DNA of 64,000 bases from Brachionus manjavacas (lineage: Eukaryota; Rotifera; Eurotatoria; Ploima; Brachionidae), in NCBI GenBank assembly GCA_019054805.1, contig JAHQIY010000001.1, positions 4,168,501 through 4,232,500 of the forward strand, given 5' to 3'. The position numbers and the translations under genes are program-made. Shown piece by piece: positions 30,378 through 41,901 of this stretch. Under the pieces are notes generated by a model, which was given only the letters and a program-made list of their open reading frames with translations, was not told the origin of the DNA and made no database searches. The stretch's first letter is position 1. Each line of letters begins with the position of its first letter.

Positions 30378-30590
30378 ATGTCGAATCAAGCAGCCAATTT
30401 ACTCAATTTGAGAAAAACAGTCCAGCAATTTAGACGAGAAGCCGCAATCGATCGTAAAACAGTTAGTTTTGTGTGCAAAGAACTCATCAATTATTGTGAA
30501 ACTAACAAAAAAAATGATGTTTTGGTGCATGGTTTTAAGTCACAAAAACAAAACCCTTTTAGAGAAGAAACTGGATGCACTTTTTTCTAA
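30378..30590 (+). CDS. Heterotrimeric G-protein gamma subunit (70 aa)
   Basis: Complete single-exon protein of the length usual for G-gamma (65-75 aa). Residues ~11-60 form the GGL domain: LRKTVQQFRREAAIDRKTVS, then CKELINYCETNKKNDVLVHG. The family hallmark NPF follows (QNPFREETG), and it ends in the CaaX box CTFF. The Cys is expected to be prenylated and the last three residues removed, anchoring the G-beta/gamma dimer to the plasma membrane. Family members usually end in Leu (geranylgeranyl) or Ser/Met (farnesyl); terminal Phe can be served by either enzyme, so the lipid is uncertain. It would partner G-alpha and G-beta below receptors such as those at 5861 and 54245. Confidence 0.93.
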   Translation: MSNQAANLLNLRKTVQQFRREAAIDRKTVSFVCKELINYCETNKKNDVLVHGFKSQKQNPFREETGCTFF

Positions 30591-31364
30591 ATCAATTTTT
30601 GTTAAATTAAAATTTTCTCTATTAAATAAAACTAGAATGAATTAAAAAAAAATTTAATTATTTTTTAATACTTAAGAATTATGGTGAATTTCATTTGATC
30701 GATTTTTTATAATAATTTAGCAAAATGCGGTATTGTGAATTTTGGAACAAAAAACAAAGAAAAATTTAAGTTGAAAATACTTTTTAATGTCTAAAACTCG
30801 TCATGCAAAATATATCAGCTAGATTTTGTATCACTATATTTAATCTCTGAAATTTGATTTTAATTATCTTATATTACATTTAGTACTTTGCAAGATTGGA
30901 AAAGATTTAAAAATATTTTTGATTTTTAATTTTGTCTTTTTTTTGTTCCAAATTTTAAATTGATGAATTGCCTTTAATTTTACGTAAATCTGTACACTTG
31001 CCAATTAAAACAAAAAAAGTTAAAACAAGAATGGAAATGGAAATCATTCATTTTAGTCATTTGAACAGTTCTTTTTGTTAGAAATATTACTTGTAACTAA
31101 AAAAATATATTTTTAGCAATACCTTAACATTGATTAAATATTTATAAAGAAACATATTAAATTTTCATTTAAAAAAATTAAAAAAAAATGATATTTGAAT
31201 TCCTTATATTTAATCCTAAGGTAAGATTTTTAAAATTAAATGTTTTCGTGTTTTCAAATGTTTGTCGACTTGAGAAATTTAATATCTTGCCAAAAAATTT
31301 TGATAAAAATAAGCAATAAATTCATATAAGTTAGTTACAGGATTAGAAAAATTTTAAATTTTAA
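30591..31364. other. AT-rich spacer
   Basis: Nothing recognised between the G-gamma gene and the secreted protein gene. Confidence 0.45.
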
Positions 31365-31715
31365 ATGAAAATCTTGATTATATTAATAATTATCAAACTT
31401 TTTCTAGCCAGCAATGGTTCTTCTGACACAACGTTTGCTGATATATTTGGAAATGAGACAAATTCAAATTCATCAAATGATACAGTCCAAATCAATGATA
31501 TTACAACTGAAATTTATTTGTCCAGTGTCAATTCAAATGATGAAAGCACTATAAGTTCAGAAATTTCAGCAGTTCAAAAAGATTCTCTCCCACCAGACAC
31601 CGAAACGACAGCTAAAATGTCAAATAACAAGAGCAATCAAAACCAAAGACAAATTCCTAGCTTGATTATTTTGATTATTATTTCGTTGATGTTTTTACCG
31701 GATTTTATATCATAG
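31365..31715 (+). CDS. Putative secreted, GPI-anchored Ser/Thr/Asn-rich protein (116 aa)
   Basis: Starts MKILIILIIIKLFLASNG, a signal peptide with cleavage near residue 16-18. The middle (20-95) is low-complexity, rich in Ser, Thr, Asn and Asp, without Cys, and has several N-glycosylation sequons (NET, NDT, NKS). The last ~20 residues are hydrophobic (SLIILIIISLMFLP) and end almost at the stop, the layout of a GPI-attachment signal. I do not recognise a family. The hydrophobic ends are Ile-rich, as AT-rich DNA tends to encode, but the combination with a hydrophilic middle and an ATG 44 nt beyond the last upstream stop makes a real gene likely. Confidence 0.6.
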   Translation: MKILIILIIIKLFLASNGSSDTTFADIFGNETNSNSSNDTVQINDITTEIYLSSVNSNDESTISSEISAVQKDSLPPDTETTAKMSNNKSNQNQRQIPSLIILIIISLMFLPDFIS

Positions 31716-32193
31716 AATGATTTGAATCAACCGAAATATTTTCTTACAAAGAAGGAAAGAAAAATAATAAATTTTATAAAAACAATAATTTTTTTTTTAT
31801 TAAATTTTTCTCCAAAAAATAAATTTTTGAAAAATATTGAAAATTGATTTAATTTTTTGTCTGCAGTTTATGCTGAATTAAAAGAGATATAAACAGTTAA
31901 GAAAAGACAATTTTAAAAAATGAGCATCAGAACTTTTTTGTTTATTCTATAATTAATTTCACATCAGTTTTCACTCTTTTATTAATTGTTTTTTTGATAC
32001 ATTTTTATTCTAAACGAGCTAAAGCTCCTTCAAATAATAAAATATTTTTTTAAAATATTTGTTTTTAAATTTAGATTGAATGCCACAAATTAAAAAAAAA
32101 TAGTAAATTTTAAAGTTATTTCAACAATAATTTTTTTTTTTATTAATTGACACCAAATTTATTATTGTTATAAAAATTTAAAAAAAAAACTAC

Positions 32194-32969
32194 ATAAAGT
32201 TCACGAAATTCAAAACTTTAATGCTATCTGAATATCACATTTTTAACTCAAAATTCGTAATCTACGCCCTCAAAAACCCCAAAAAAAATTTTTTTTTGAA
32301 GGGATAAAAATAAATTTTTTACACCCAGGGTTCCAAAAATAGCAAACCCTTTAAAAAGTTGTTGTTCTTTAAGACTCAAAATAAATATTCTGAAAGAGCA
32401 TAGAATTCTCTACATGCTAATGTAATTTAAATTTTTTTGACCCGATTTTTTTTTTTTTAAGTCTAGACAAAATTCTGAACAATTCTATGGTTTTACTTTT
32501 TTATTTTATTGCTTTATTTTTCTTAAAAAATGTCTTCAAATCATGTGATTTTTAACAAATTTGTCAAATTTGAATTATTTAATTAAAATTTTTAGATTAA
32601 ACTAAAGAATTCGATATTTTTAGGTGCTCAACTACTGTCTTTTTCGATTTTCCTGAAAAATATGCTTTTAGGACTTGACCGTATGTCGAACCACTATTGT
32701 AACCTACTAAACACCGCCAAAATCGTCGATTAATTTGTTTCAAAGCTCTGCTCTTTCAGAATATATATACTTTTTTAGTATATTCAAGTTTTATCTTTGA
32801 GATTTTGAGTCTTAAAGAACAACAACTTTTTTAAAGGGTTTGCTATTTTTGGAACCCTGGGTGTAAAAAATTTATTTTTATCCCTTCAAAAAAAACTTTT
32901 TTTTGGGGTTTTTGAGTCAAAAATGTGAAATTCAGATAGCACTAAAGTTTTGAATTTCGTGAACTTTAT
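32194..32969. mobile_element. Long-TIR MITE, copy 1 (~776 bp)
   Basis: Both ends read inward TAAAGTTCACGAAATTCAAA. The inverted repeats run about 200 bp, through AGTGCTATCTGAAT, ACACCCAGGGTTCC and CTTTAAGACTCAAA. TA dinucleotides at 32195-32196 and 32967-32968 would fit a Tc1/mariner-type TA duplication. No transposase inside. Shares ends and parts of the middle with the element at 53353-53809. Confidence 0.82.
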
Positions 32970-33724
32970 TTTTTTTATTTTCACTTTTTTGGAGCAGATT
33001 TTACCTTTTCAAAATCATGAAATCTGATTTTCGTTTGGTGGTATTTTATTAGCGCTTTTGGTCATTATCGAGTTTTTTTTCACGGTTTCTTCATTTTTGA
33101 CTTACTAGTATTCTTTAAAGATTAATTTTTAAAATAGATACAAAAATAAAAATAGATACAAATAAAAAAAAATAGAAAATTTATAAAAGCTTATAATTTA
33201 GTCTCCATTTTTGTTTTACTTAGCTTTAATCAAATTAAGTTTTAAATTAACACATTTTTTATTTTAATCTATCATTAAATTTTCAAATTTAATTTATCAT
33301 TAACAAAATAATTTATTTTTTTATTTTTATTTACAAGTTGTTTGTTCCTTCAGATTAAATAAATTCAAAAGCATTTGGTTTTATTTTTTGTGTTTGAATT
33401 ACAAAATGTTTCCAATGTTGAAATAACATTGAAAAAGTGCGATGTTTCAAATATTTTTTTCAGTTTCAAATAAAAAAATAATTTTAAGTTAATATTGCAA
33501 ACATCTCCATATTTGAAATTAAACTCTTTAGTGAAATAGAATGAATTTAATTTTTACTGGAAATTTTAAAAAAATATTGAAAATTCTTTTTTAATTTTTA
33601 AATAACCCAAGTTGGGTTTGTGATAAATTTTTAGTTTAGAAAACTATCTACGCTCTGTTTTCCATTTTTATCAATTTAGGAATTCCATTTTTAAAGTCAA
33701 AATTTATAAAGGGAAAAATCAAAG
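32970..33724. other. AT-rich spacer
   Basis: Nothing recognised. Confidence 0.4.
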
Positions 33725-34200
33725 TTTTCTGGTTACTGGAAAAATCCTTGTTCTCAGATTTTAGTTCACCTATGTTGAGTTTTTTTCGTCTATTTTGAAA
33801 AAAAGCTAAATATGATTTTGAAAATTAAGATTGAAAAAAAAAACAATTAGATAAAGAATTTAAAGTTGAACGGAGAAGGTAATATTTTGCGATTTTTAGA
33901 TGAACCTATGTTCCGCAAGCTCAAACATTAATGAAAAATTAATTTTAATTTTCTTTCATTTTTATTATTTATTTAAAGGAAAATATTTTAGTAGTGAGCG
34001 CATTTGGGTATTCGGGATTGTTGAAGGGTAATACCAGGTCAACCAGATCAGAGCAAATAATATTTCTAAAGCTCCTTCAAATTAGAAAACAAAAATTTGA
34101 AATTTGTTCACCTAATTCTATTTTGGTTCATCCTTACGTGAACAAAAAAATTAGGTGAACTAGTTCACAAATCTGAGAACAAGAATTTTTCGCATAAAAG
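33725..34200. repeat. Inverted-repeat region
   Basis: GAAAAATCCTTGTTCTCAGA at 33740 on is matched in reverse by TCTGAGAACAAGAATTTTTC ending near 34192. Between them GTTCACC and GGTGAAC words recur in both orientations. It looks like a decayed inverted-repeat transposon; no coding content. Confidence 0.5.
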
Positions 34201-34554
34201 GTAAACTATGGTTCACCGAATAGACCAAATTTTTCAACGATTGAATATAAATCTTAATTTAAATGAATTATTTATCTTTTTTTTATCTTATTTAAGTTTA
34301 TTTTAAATTTTTTTTCATATATTTTTATTCTGTAGTATCATCAGCTCGGTACTAATATATACATTATCTAAACCTTTTTTATTTTCTTTTATTTGAAATA
34401 AAGTTCATTTTAAAAATGTCAGAGATAAGGTCAGATTCAAATATGTCTACAAAGAATATTGCGTTTCATTTTTTTCCTGATTTGAAATTTAATTAGACTT
34501 TAATTTTTATAAACTGTTTAATAAATAAACTAATTGTTTCATTTTTCTAATTAA

Positions 34555-34660
34555 CTGATTTTTAACTGATAACTGATACCCATTAACTGAGACTGATATT
34601 GAACTGATGCTCGAAAAACTGATACTGACTGAAAACTGATTTTTTTATAACTGATCCCAA
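34555..34660. repeat. AACTGAT-rich tract
   Basis: The word AACTGA or ACTGAT occurs about ten times in roughly 100 bp with irregular spacing. A degenerate short-period repeat. Confidence 0.6.
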
Positions 34661-36970
34661 CTCTGGAAAGATTGAATGATAAACATAAACATGAAGCTCA
34701 TAAAGAGTGTAAATGTAATACTTAATAGATTGACTGAAAATGTAGTAATCCAAGTCAACCGAAAGCTTCAAGGCGCCGTTATATGCGATTAACTGCTACA
34801 GCACCACATCGTCACATAGCAGTGCTAGTAACTAAATCAAATAAATTACTAACAAAAAATTATAGTAATTCAAGAAGCATTTATAAAAAGTGTCAATAAT
34901 AAAAAATTTAGTTATCTTAAATTAAACTAGTTTAAAAATAAGTTTCATATTTAATATAACGGGTGAAGTTTCCGGACTAAGTTTGTGTTGTAATTTAAAA
35001 TCCTCAGAGTTTGTTTAGAATAAATTTTGCAATGATAATCTTTTGACTTGCTGAAACTAAAAAAAATAATTAAACAATTAAAATTTTAATAATAATAATA
35101 TAAAATAATTTGTAATAATTAAATCATTTTTTTAAATAATTTTTTAATTTTACAGTCACCCATAAATGGAAAACGTCAATTATTACTCTGACAATAGTTA
35201 ACAGGCGTCAGCTAGTATTAAATATAATAAAAAGGTCAAGTTCTAGAAAAAGCTTTTAGTTTGGGTTGCTGTGTCTGTGAAAGGAATTTCAGAGTCATAT
35301 AAAGACAATGCATTTTTTTTTATTCTGAGCAGGAGATTTCCTTTCATCAATTAGTATCATTCAGAAGCGAAAACACTTCATCAATTGTACTAAAATGTAC
35401 TAAAATGTCTGCGTGAAATCAGCCTAACATCAGTAAAGATTAGATAATGGAAGTGTCAAAATATGGATTGACTAAATTCTAAAAAATGATTTAATATAAT
35501 CTTTAAATTCTCTTTCTAAATAAATTTGCCTAGTCTTCATTCTTTAAAAATGAGGGAGTCATGATCTTTTGAATAAATTTAGGAAATTTTGTCTTCACGC
35601 GGTGCAAGTTTTAATAGATATTGCAAGTGGATTTCTATTAAATCTTTATCTAATTTATTTTATCATGAAAAGTCTTAATAATTGCTTTTGATGACTCATT
35701 TCAAAAAAGAGAATATAATAACTGAAATTCATTGATAATAATAATGTAAACTGAATTGGCGGGCAAAATTAAGCTAATGATCATGATCAAAATTAAAATT
35801 ATAAAAAAAAATTTAATCTATCTATAAAGCTATAAGTATCTTTTTATTATAAAATTTATTTCTGATGATCAGTTTTCGCTAATGATCACTAGAATTTAAT
35901 CATAAACTTAAATTTGCCAATTGGTGTGATATTTAGTAAAGCTTTTTAACAATGGTTAAAAGTGACAAACAGTTTCTTGACAGTCTAATAAACATAATCT
36001 ATAAAATAAATATTTATCAAATCAAAAATTTTAATATTTATTATATTTGCCTGATTTTTCAGAAATTTAAATTTTCTCAATTTTCAATTAATTTTGAAAT
36101 TTTCATATTTTTAATCAGAAAAGCTTAAAAGTTGAATAATTAACAAGAAACTATTAAATCTTTTTCTACCCTAGTGGATAAAGGGGAAAGTGCTCTGATT
36201 TTCTCTCCCTGCTTGTTTGACTAACACAAAAAATATTTGACTATACGTGCTGCTATAAGAAAAGAGGTATTAAAAAAATTTTATTCTTTTTCAAAAAAAG
36301 ATTTTGAAATTGTTTTTGTTGTTAAATTGATTTTTGATATCTAAAAAATTATGAGAGAAAAATCAAAATATCGAAAATTTTTTAAAATAATTACTAATAA
36401 TTGTAATAAGGCTTAATTATTTTGGCAAGATAAACTTAGAAAAATACGATTCCCAAAACCTTATTTATATTAATTTAAATACACGAAAATTGAATAATAT
36501 ATAAGGCGCTTCCTCTCTCCTCTTTGAACCAAAAAATGAAGGTTGTATGAGGCCTAGCTTCGGAACAACCTTGAGAGATCATCTCTCTAAAATTATCTAT
36601 TTATCAATTTTTTAATGAACTATCTTAGTGCCAAAATAAAAATTAGTTGCTAATCTTAAAGCTTAATGACAAAGTTTGTAACCGGTTTATATTAAAACAA
36701 TGACTAATTTTTAAAAGCTTTATCTTAATATTTAAAACCCAGATGTGTGAAAAAAGTAAAATTTTCATGTATTTAAATATTTTTTTGCAGGCTACTTACG
36801 ATAACTTACATTGATATTTGAATATAGTGCTTTTAAAATTGTCCTAATTCATTTTTTTAGATTATATAATAATTATTAATTTTTTTACAATTTAAAAATA
36901 AATTTTAATTAAAAAATTAAGAAAAAACATTCAAATTCATTTAAGTTTTTCTCACAAGAAATGTTGTTTG
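34661..36970. other. AT-rich spacer
   Basis: No gene. A short stretch at 35250-35300 translates to LLVWVAVSVKGIS, like the middle of a mariner-type transposase, but it is too short to call. Confidence 0.4.
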
Positions 36971-36972
36971 TA

Positions 36973-37265
36973 CAGTATGTCACAAAGAGTTAGAATCAAG
37001 TTGAAAAAATAAAAATATTGTTTTTTGGCAATTAAAAAAATCGTTAACTATTAATTTTTTTCAAATAATAGCTTTTTTAAAGTAAGACTACCAAAAATCT
37101 GACAAAATGAAGAATAAACTAAATGATCAACAAAGATGTCAAATTGCATGTTTTTTGAAAAATTAGACAAAGATTGAAAGAGAAATAGCCGAGTTAACGA
37201 AATAATGAACAAAAAATCAATCAAATTGAAAAAAAAATTTTATTCTAACTTTTTGTGACATACTG
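36973..37265 (+). mobile_element. Tc1/mariner deletion derivative (293 bp)
   Basis: Terminal repeats CAGTATGTCACAAA[G/A]AGTTAGAAT are inverted at both ends, flanked by TA at 36971-36972 and 37266-37267. Inside, from about 37108, an ATG opens KLNDQQRCQIACFLKN, then a stop, then TKIEREIAELT: the N-terminal helix-turn-helix of a transposase. The catalytic region is gone. Confidence 0.85.
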
Positions 37266-37267
37266 TA

Positions 37268-38331
37268 CAGAAATATTCATTAAATCATTTAATCAACACT
37301 TATGAAAAAATTTTTTTAAAATCAATTTTTAACATGAATTTTTCAATATAATAAATAAAATAAATCAGTCAATCAATTAATCTACACAAATTTCTTTTTC
37401 TTTTATTTTTATTATTAAGGCAGCGGAGCAACAGGTAAAATCTTGTTTAAGTTATTGAACGTTCTGATTTTCTAAGAATGGAATTCGTATTTATACCTAT
37501 TTTCTCGTGTCAAGAACACGAGCTTGTAATTAAGTCAAGATGTGAGCTTAGTGTTTAATGTATTTTCAGCATTTCTTCATAAGCTTCTAACTTTGAGATA
37601 CTTTACGATTATCTTTGTGCATCATTTGACAAGCTGATGAATAAGTGATTATTCAGGGTAACAAGTCTTACTTGTTTTTGATACTTTAGGTTAATTTTAT
37701 TGTCTATTTAATCTTTTGTATTCATCGTTTTTTGAATTGACTTCATGTACCGGTTTGAATTTTAGAACCGGTTTTTATGCCCCTTTAAATTGTTAAATTT
37801 TCTGTCCAATTTTTTCGATAATTATTTTACATTTTTGTTACAACCAAAAAAAAATCATCTAATCTAAAACCAAATAATCCATGTTTGAAACACTATATTT
37901 AATTTAAAACTTTAATAAAACACAAAAGAACATACCAGTGTGTTTTTGTAAATAAATTAAATTTTTAACCAAATATATGAATTTTTTTTATAAATTAAAA
38001 AAAATTTTCTTTTATTTTCATCAAACTGAATATGTTTTAACCTGCATAATGTAAATCGATGCCCACAAACCCCATTCTCACTAAACTCACTACAAAATCA
38101 GTATTTAGGATTTTGGATTAAATTGCACAAATTGTTTTCAAAACAATATAGAATATCGTTAGTAAATCGTTATTCACTACTTAGTAAAATTGGTTATCGC
38201 TTAGCCGAGTAAAATTTTTAGTTTTCAAAACTTAAAGAATCCTTATCAATAATATTGATGCGTTTTAAAATCAAGTCAAAACTTGACTGACTTTTGCTTG
38301 AATCTTTTGCTTTTGCATTAAAAAAGTATAC
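37268..38331. other. AT-rich spacer before LINE array
   Basis: No gene or RNA recognised. Confidence 0.4.
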
Positions 38332-39139
38332 ATAAGTTTGCAGGCATCATAGAATGATCCAAGTTGATATTCTGTATAAATTTATTTGATTTTTCCATTT
38401 AATGATTCAAGATGTCAAGAGTTAATTCTAATCAATTAGATTGAATTTCAAACTTAGAATTAGGTTTTCAATTTTTGTTTCTCTCTTTTTCTATCAACAC
38501 ATAGTTAAATCACAATAGAAAGATCCAAGTTGATATTCTCTACAAAATTTTATGATTTGTCCATTTATTGATTTGATATTGTTGTTTGTAGTAGAGAAAC
38601 CTGGAGGTCTTAAAAAATATTGCTAATTCAGCCTACTCTCTAAAAATTTTCATTTCTGGACACAAAAACCACTAAATTAAATTTCTTGTTCCCAAGTTAC
38701 TGTTAAGTGTTGTACAGTTAAAAAAATCATCCTTCAAGTCTTGATTGATTTATCAATATGCTTCTTGCATTTTTGAATAAGATTAAATTGCAAGTTTGAA
38801 TACTTTTTCCCTAAAATCTTGCCTTGCTGCTCCAGAACAATCAGTTTGAGAATCTTTCACTAAATAATTTAATTTTTAGTTTATTTTTAACTTTACACAA
38901 ACTGTTTTCATTGCAAGGAAAAATATGTAAAAAGGAAAAATTCCTAATTCAGTTGTTGAACAAGCTGTATTTAAGGAGGAAAATTTTCGGTTTTTTCAGT
39001 GACTGGCTCAAGAATATAAAATGAAACATAGAACTGGTAATAATCTAGTTTATGATGGCGTGCTTATTTTAGAAAGTTAAATCGAAACAATGGAAAAAAT
39101 AACTAAATTAACATTAAAAACTATTCAAAAATTACAAAC

Positions 39140-39562
39140 TTGGACGAATTCGGTTTCAACCACGTTCTGCAGCTCTTAGACACTGCGAGGATGATCAACC
39201 AAGCATATCAAACCTTGGAATATCAACCTGACCACGTTTTCATTAGACCAGCTCCATCAAGAAGGCAAGTCATGTTTCAACAAAACCCACAAAGTTATCC
39301 ACAAAACTATCACGTTCCATTATTTTATCTATACCAACCACTAGCGTCACTTAGCATTCAAAATACTAATCCAGAAGAGTGTCGTTGCAATAATTCTAAC
39401 GGGCGGCACGCCGCTTGCCCAAAATCATATTCAGAATTAATCAAAGCCGTAGTAAATAAAAAGCATAAATTAGACAAAAAAATAAATCCAAATCAAGCCC
39501 AAACAAGCACTAGAATCTATTCACAATTCAATCAAAACTCTACCACCCAAAATCAAACATAA
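39140..39562 (+). pseudogene. LINE ORF1-like frame, unit 1 (140 codons)
   Basis: Open frame containing LLDTARMINQAYQTLEYQP, a Gln/Pro-rich middle, and CRCNNSNGRHAACPKSYSEL, a Cys/His cluster that could be a decayed zinc-binding site. It ends NQNSTTQNQT. There is no ATG at the start. Upstream frames (MKHRTGNNLVYDGVLI, KTIQKLQTWTNSV) look like the preceding part of the same protein, broken by a stop and a frameshift. Position before an endonuclease suggests ORF1 of a jockey/CR1-like LINE; the sequence itself is not one I recognise. Confidence 0.55.
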
Positions 39563-39727
39563 GGTTAAATTAAACTAATAATCAAATTATTTGAAAATAT
39601 CAAACTAGGAGCTGCAGCAGCAAACGAAGATCCGATCTTAAATATGATCAACTAAACTCTCTGACAAGAATCTAGTAAAATAATCGGCAATTCGATCTTT
39701 AAAAAGCTCGATCAAGAGTTCAATTTC

Positions 39728-40480
39728 ATGAGTTACTATTTTTCGAGAATGAGAATAATCAATTACAACAAATTGAAATTTTTACACATTAACTGCCAAA
39801 CTTTAAACAATTCATTCAAAACAACTCAAAAACATAACATAATTACAGAACTAGACGTAAATTTTATCAGCCTAAATGAGACTTATCTCAAAAAATCGAA
39901 CAAATTTAACTTAAACAATTACATCATTATAAGAACAGACAAAGAATTAGACAAAAAACAAAAAGGTGGTGGTGCAGCACTCGGTATAAGGAAACATTTT
40001 AATGGCAAGAGCATCCTATTTCCAGAATTTAAAGAGATAGCAGGTTTTTAAATTGAATTAAGCAAGCAAGATGTAATGTCAGTAATCTAGTACTATTCAA
40101 GTCCAGATTCTAATCTCAACACAAAGTTCTTCGGCTTTATCGTCGATAAGTATAAAAATTTCATAATCCTTGGAGATTTAAACGCCAAAAGTAAACTATG
40201 GTATTGTAAAGATACAAATAAAAAAGGAGAGGATTTAGAAAATTTTATCGAAAGAAACAATTTCTTCATTGTGAACAAAAACATACCAACATTTAAACGA
40301 AGTGGAAACGTTCTAAATTTATCAATCTGCTCATCAAATCAAACATTTTTTGAATTTCAAGCGCTCGAAAATTTAATTACCGACCATCAACCTGTTCTAA
40401 CTACATTCAATAATATTGAGAAAATAAAAAAAGTAGATTATGCATCAAAAATCAATTGGAGTAAATTCCCGAATCTCTAA
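39728..40480 (+). pseudogene. LINE AP-endonuclease domain, unit 1
   Basis: One frame with two in-frame stops (TAA at 40049-40051 and TAG near 40088). Apurinic-endonuclease landmarks in order: LKFLHINCQTL (motif with Asn), FISLNETYL (catalytic Glu), GGGAALGI, IILGDLNAKSKLW (Asp/Asn pair) and ITDHQPVL (terminal Asp-His). The reverse-transcriptase half that should follow is absent, because the next tandem unit begins 140 bp later. The TAA is common to all units; the TAG is not present in unit 2. Confidence 0.82.
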
Positions 40481-41431
40481 GTCTGCTTAAACCGATTCGT
40501 AATCAAATAATAACAACTAAAACTTTAAAAGACTCTTAAATAGTCAAGAAGAATCCAAGCTCGAAGAAGAAACTGTAGTCAAAACTCTCGTTGATCCTAA
40601 AGACTTGAAATCAAGTGAAGAAATAAGTTTGCAGGCATCATAGAATGATCCAAGTTGATATTCTGTATAAATTTATTTGATTTTTCCATTTAATGATTCA
40701 AGATGTCAAGAGTTAATTCTAATCAATTAGATTGAATTTCAAACTTAGAATTAGGTTTTCAATTTTTGTTTCTCTCTTTTTCTATCAACACATAGTTAAA
40801 TCACAATAGAAAGATCCAAGTTGATATTCTCTACAAAATTTTATGATTTGTCCATTTATTGATTTGATATTGTTGTTTGTAGTAGAGAAACCTGGAGGTC
40901 TTAAAAAATATTGCTAATTCAGCCTACTCTCTAAAAATTTTCATTTCTGGACACAAAAACCACTAAATTAAATTTCTTGTTCCCAAGTTACTGTTAAGTG
41001 TTGTACAGTTAAAAAAATCATCCTTCAAGTCTTGATTGATTTATCAATATGCTTCTTGCATTTTTGAATAAGATTAAATTGCAAGTTTGAATACTTTTTC
41101 CCTAAAATCTTGCCTTGCTGCTCCAGAACAATCAGTTTGAGAATCTTTCACTAAATAATTTAATTTTTAGTTTATTTTTAACTTTACACAAACTGTTTTC
41201 ATTGCAAGGAAAAATATGTAAAAAGGAAAAAATTCCTAATTCAGTTGTTGAACAAGCTGTATTTAAGGAGGAAAATTTTCGGTTTTTTCAGTGACTGGCT
41301 CAAGAATATAAAATGAAACATAGAACTGGTAATAATCTAGTTTATGATGGCGTGCTTATTTTAGAAAGTTAAATCGAAACAATGGAAAAAATAACTAAAT
41401 TAACATTAAAAACTATTCAAAAATTACAAAC

Positions 41432-41854
41432 TTGGACGAATTCGGTTTCAACCACGTTCTGCAGCTCTTAGACACTGCGAGGATGATCAACCAAGCATAT
41501 CAAACCTTGGAATATCAACCTGACCACGTTTTCATTAGACCAGCTCCATCAAGAAGGCAAGTCATGTTTCAACAAAACCCACAAAGTTATCCACAAAACT
41601 ATCACGTTCCATTATTTTATCTATACCAACCACTAGCGTCACTTAGCATTCAAAATACTAATCCAGAAGAGTGTCGTTGCAATAATTCTAACGGGCGGCA
41701 CGCCGCTTGCCCAAAATCATATTCAGAATTAATCAAAGCCGTAGTAAATAAAAAGCATAAATTAGACAAAAAAATAAATCCAAATCAAGCCCAAACAAGC
41801 ACTAGAATCTATTCACAATTCAATCAAAACTCTACCACCCAAAATCAAACATAA
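41432..41854 (+). pseudogene. LINE ORF1-like frame, unit 2
   Basis: Same protein as 39140-39562. The MULE at 41902-43876 is inserted 39 bp beyond its stop codon. Confidence 0.55.
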
Positions 41855-41901
41855 GGTTAAATTAAACTAATAATCAAATTATTTGAAAATATCAAACTAG
41901 G

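Noticed and set aside
34583..34771. 62-codon minus-strand frame over the AACTGAT tract
   Set aside because: Product of a simple repeat and flanking AT-rich DNA.
35250..35303. Mariner transposase scrap
   Set aside because: Only ~15 residues fit; no further motif on either side.
38824..39024. 66-codon frame in each LINE unit
   Set aside because: Non-ATG start; overlaps the frame continuing into ORF1 and shows no domain.
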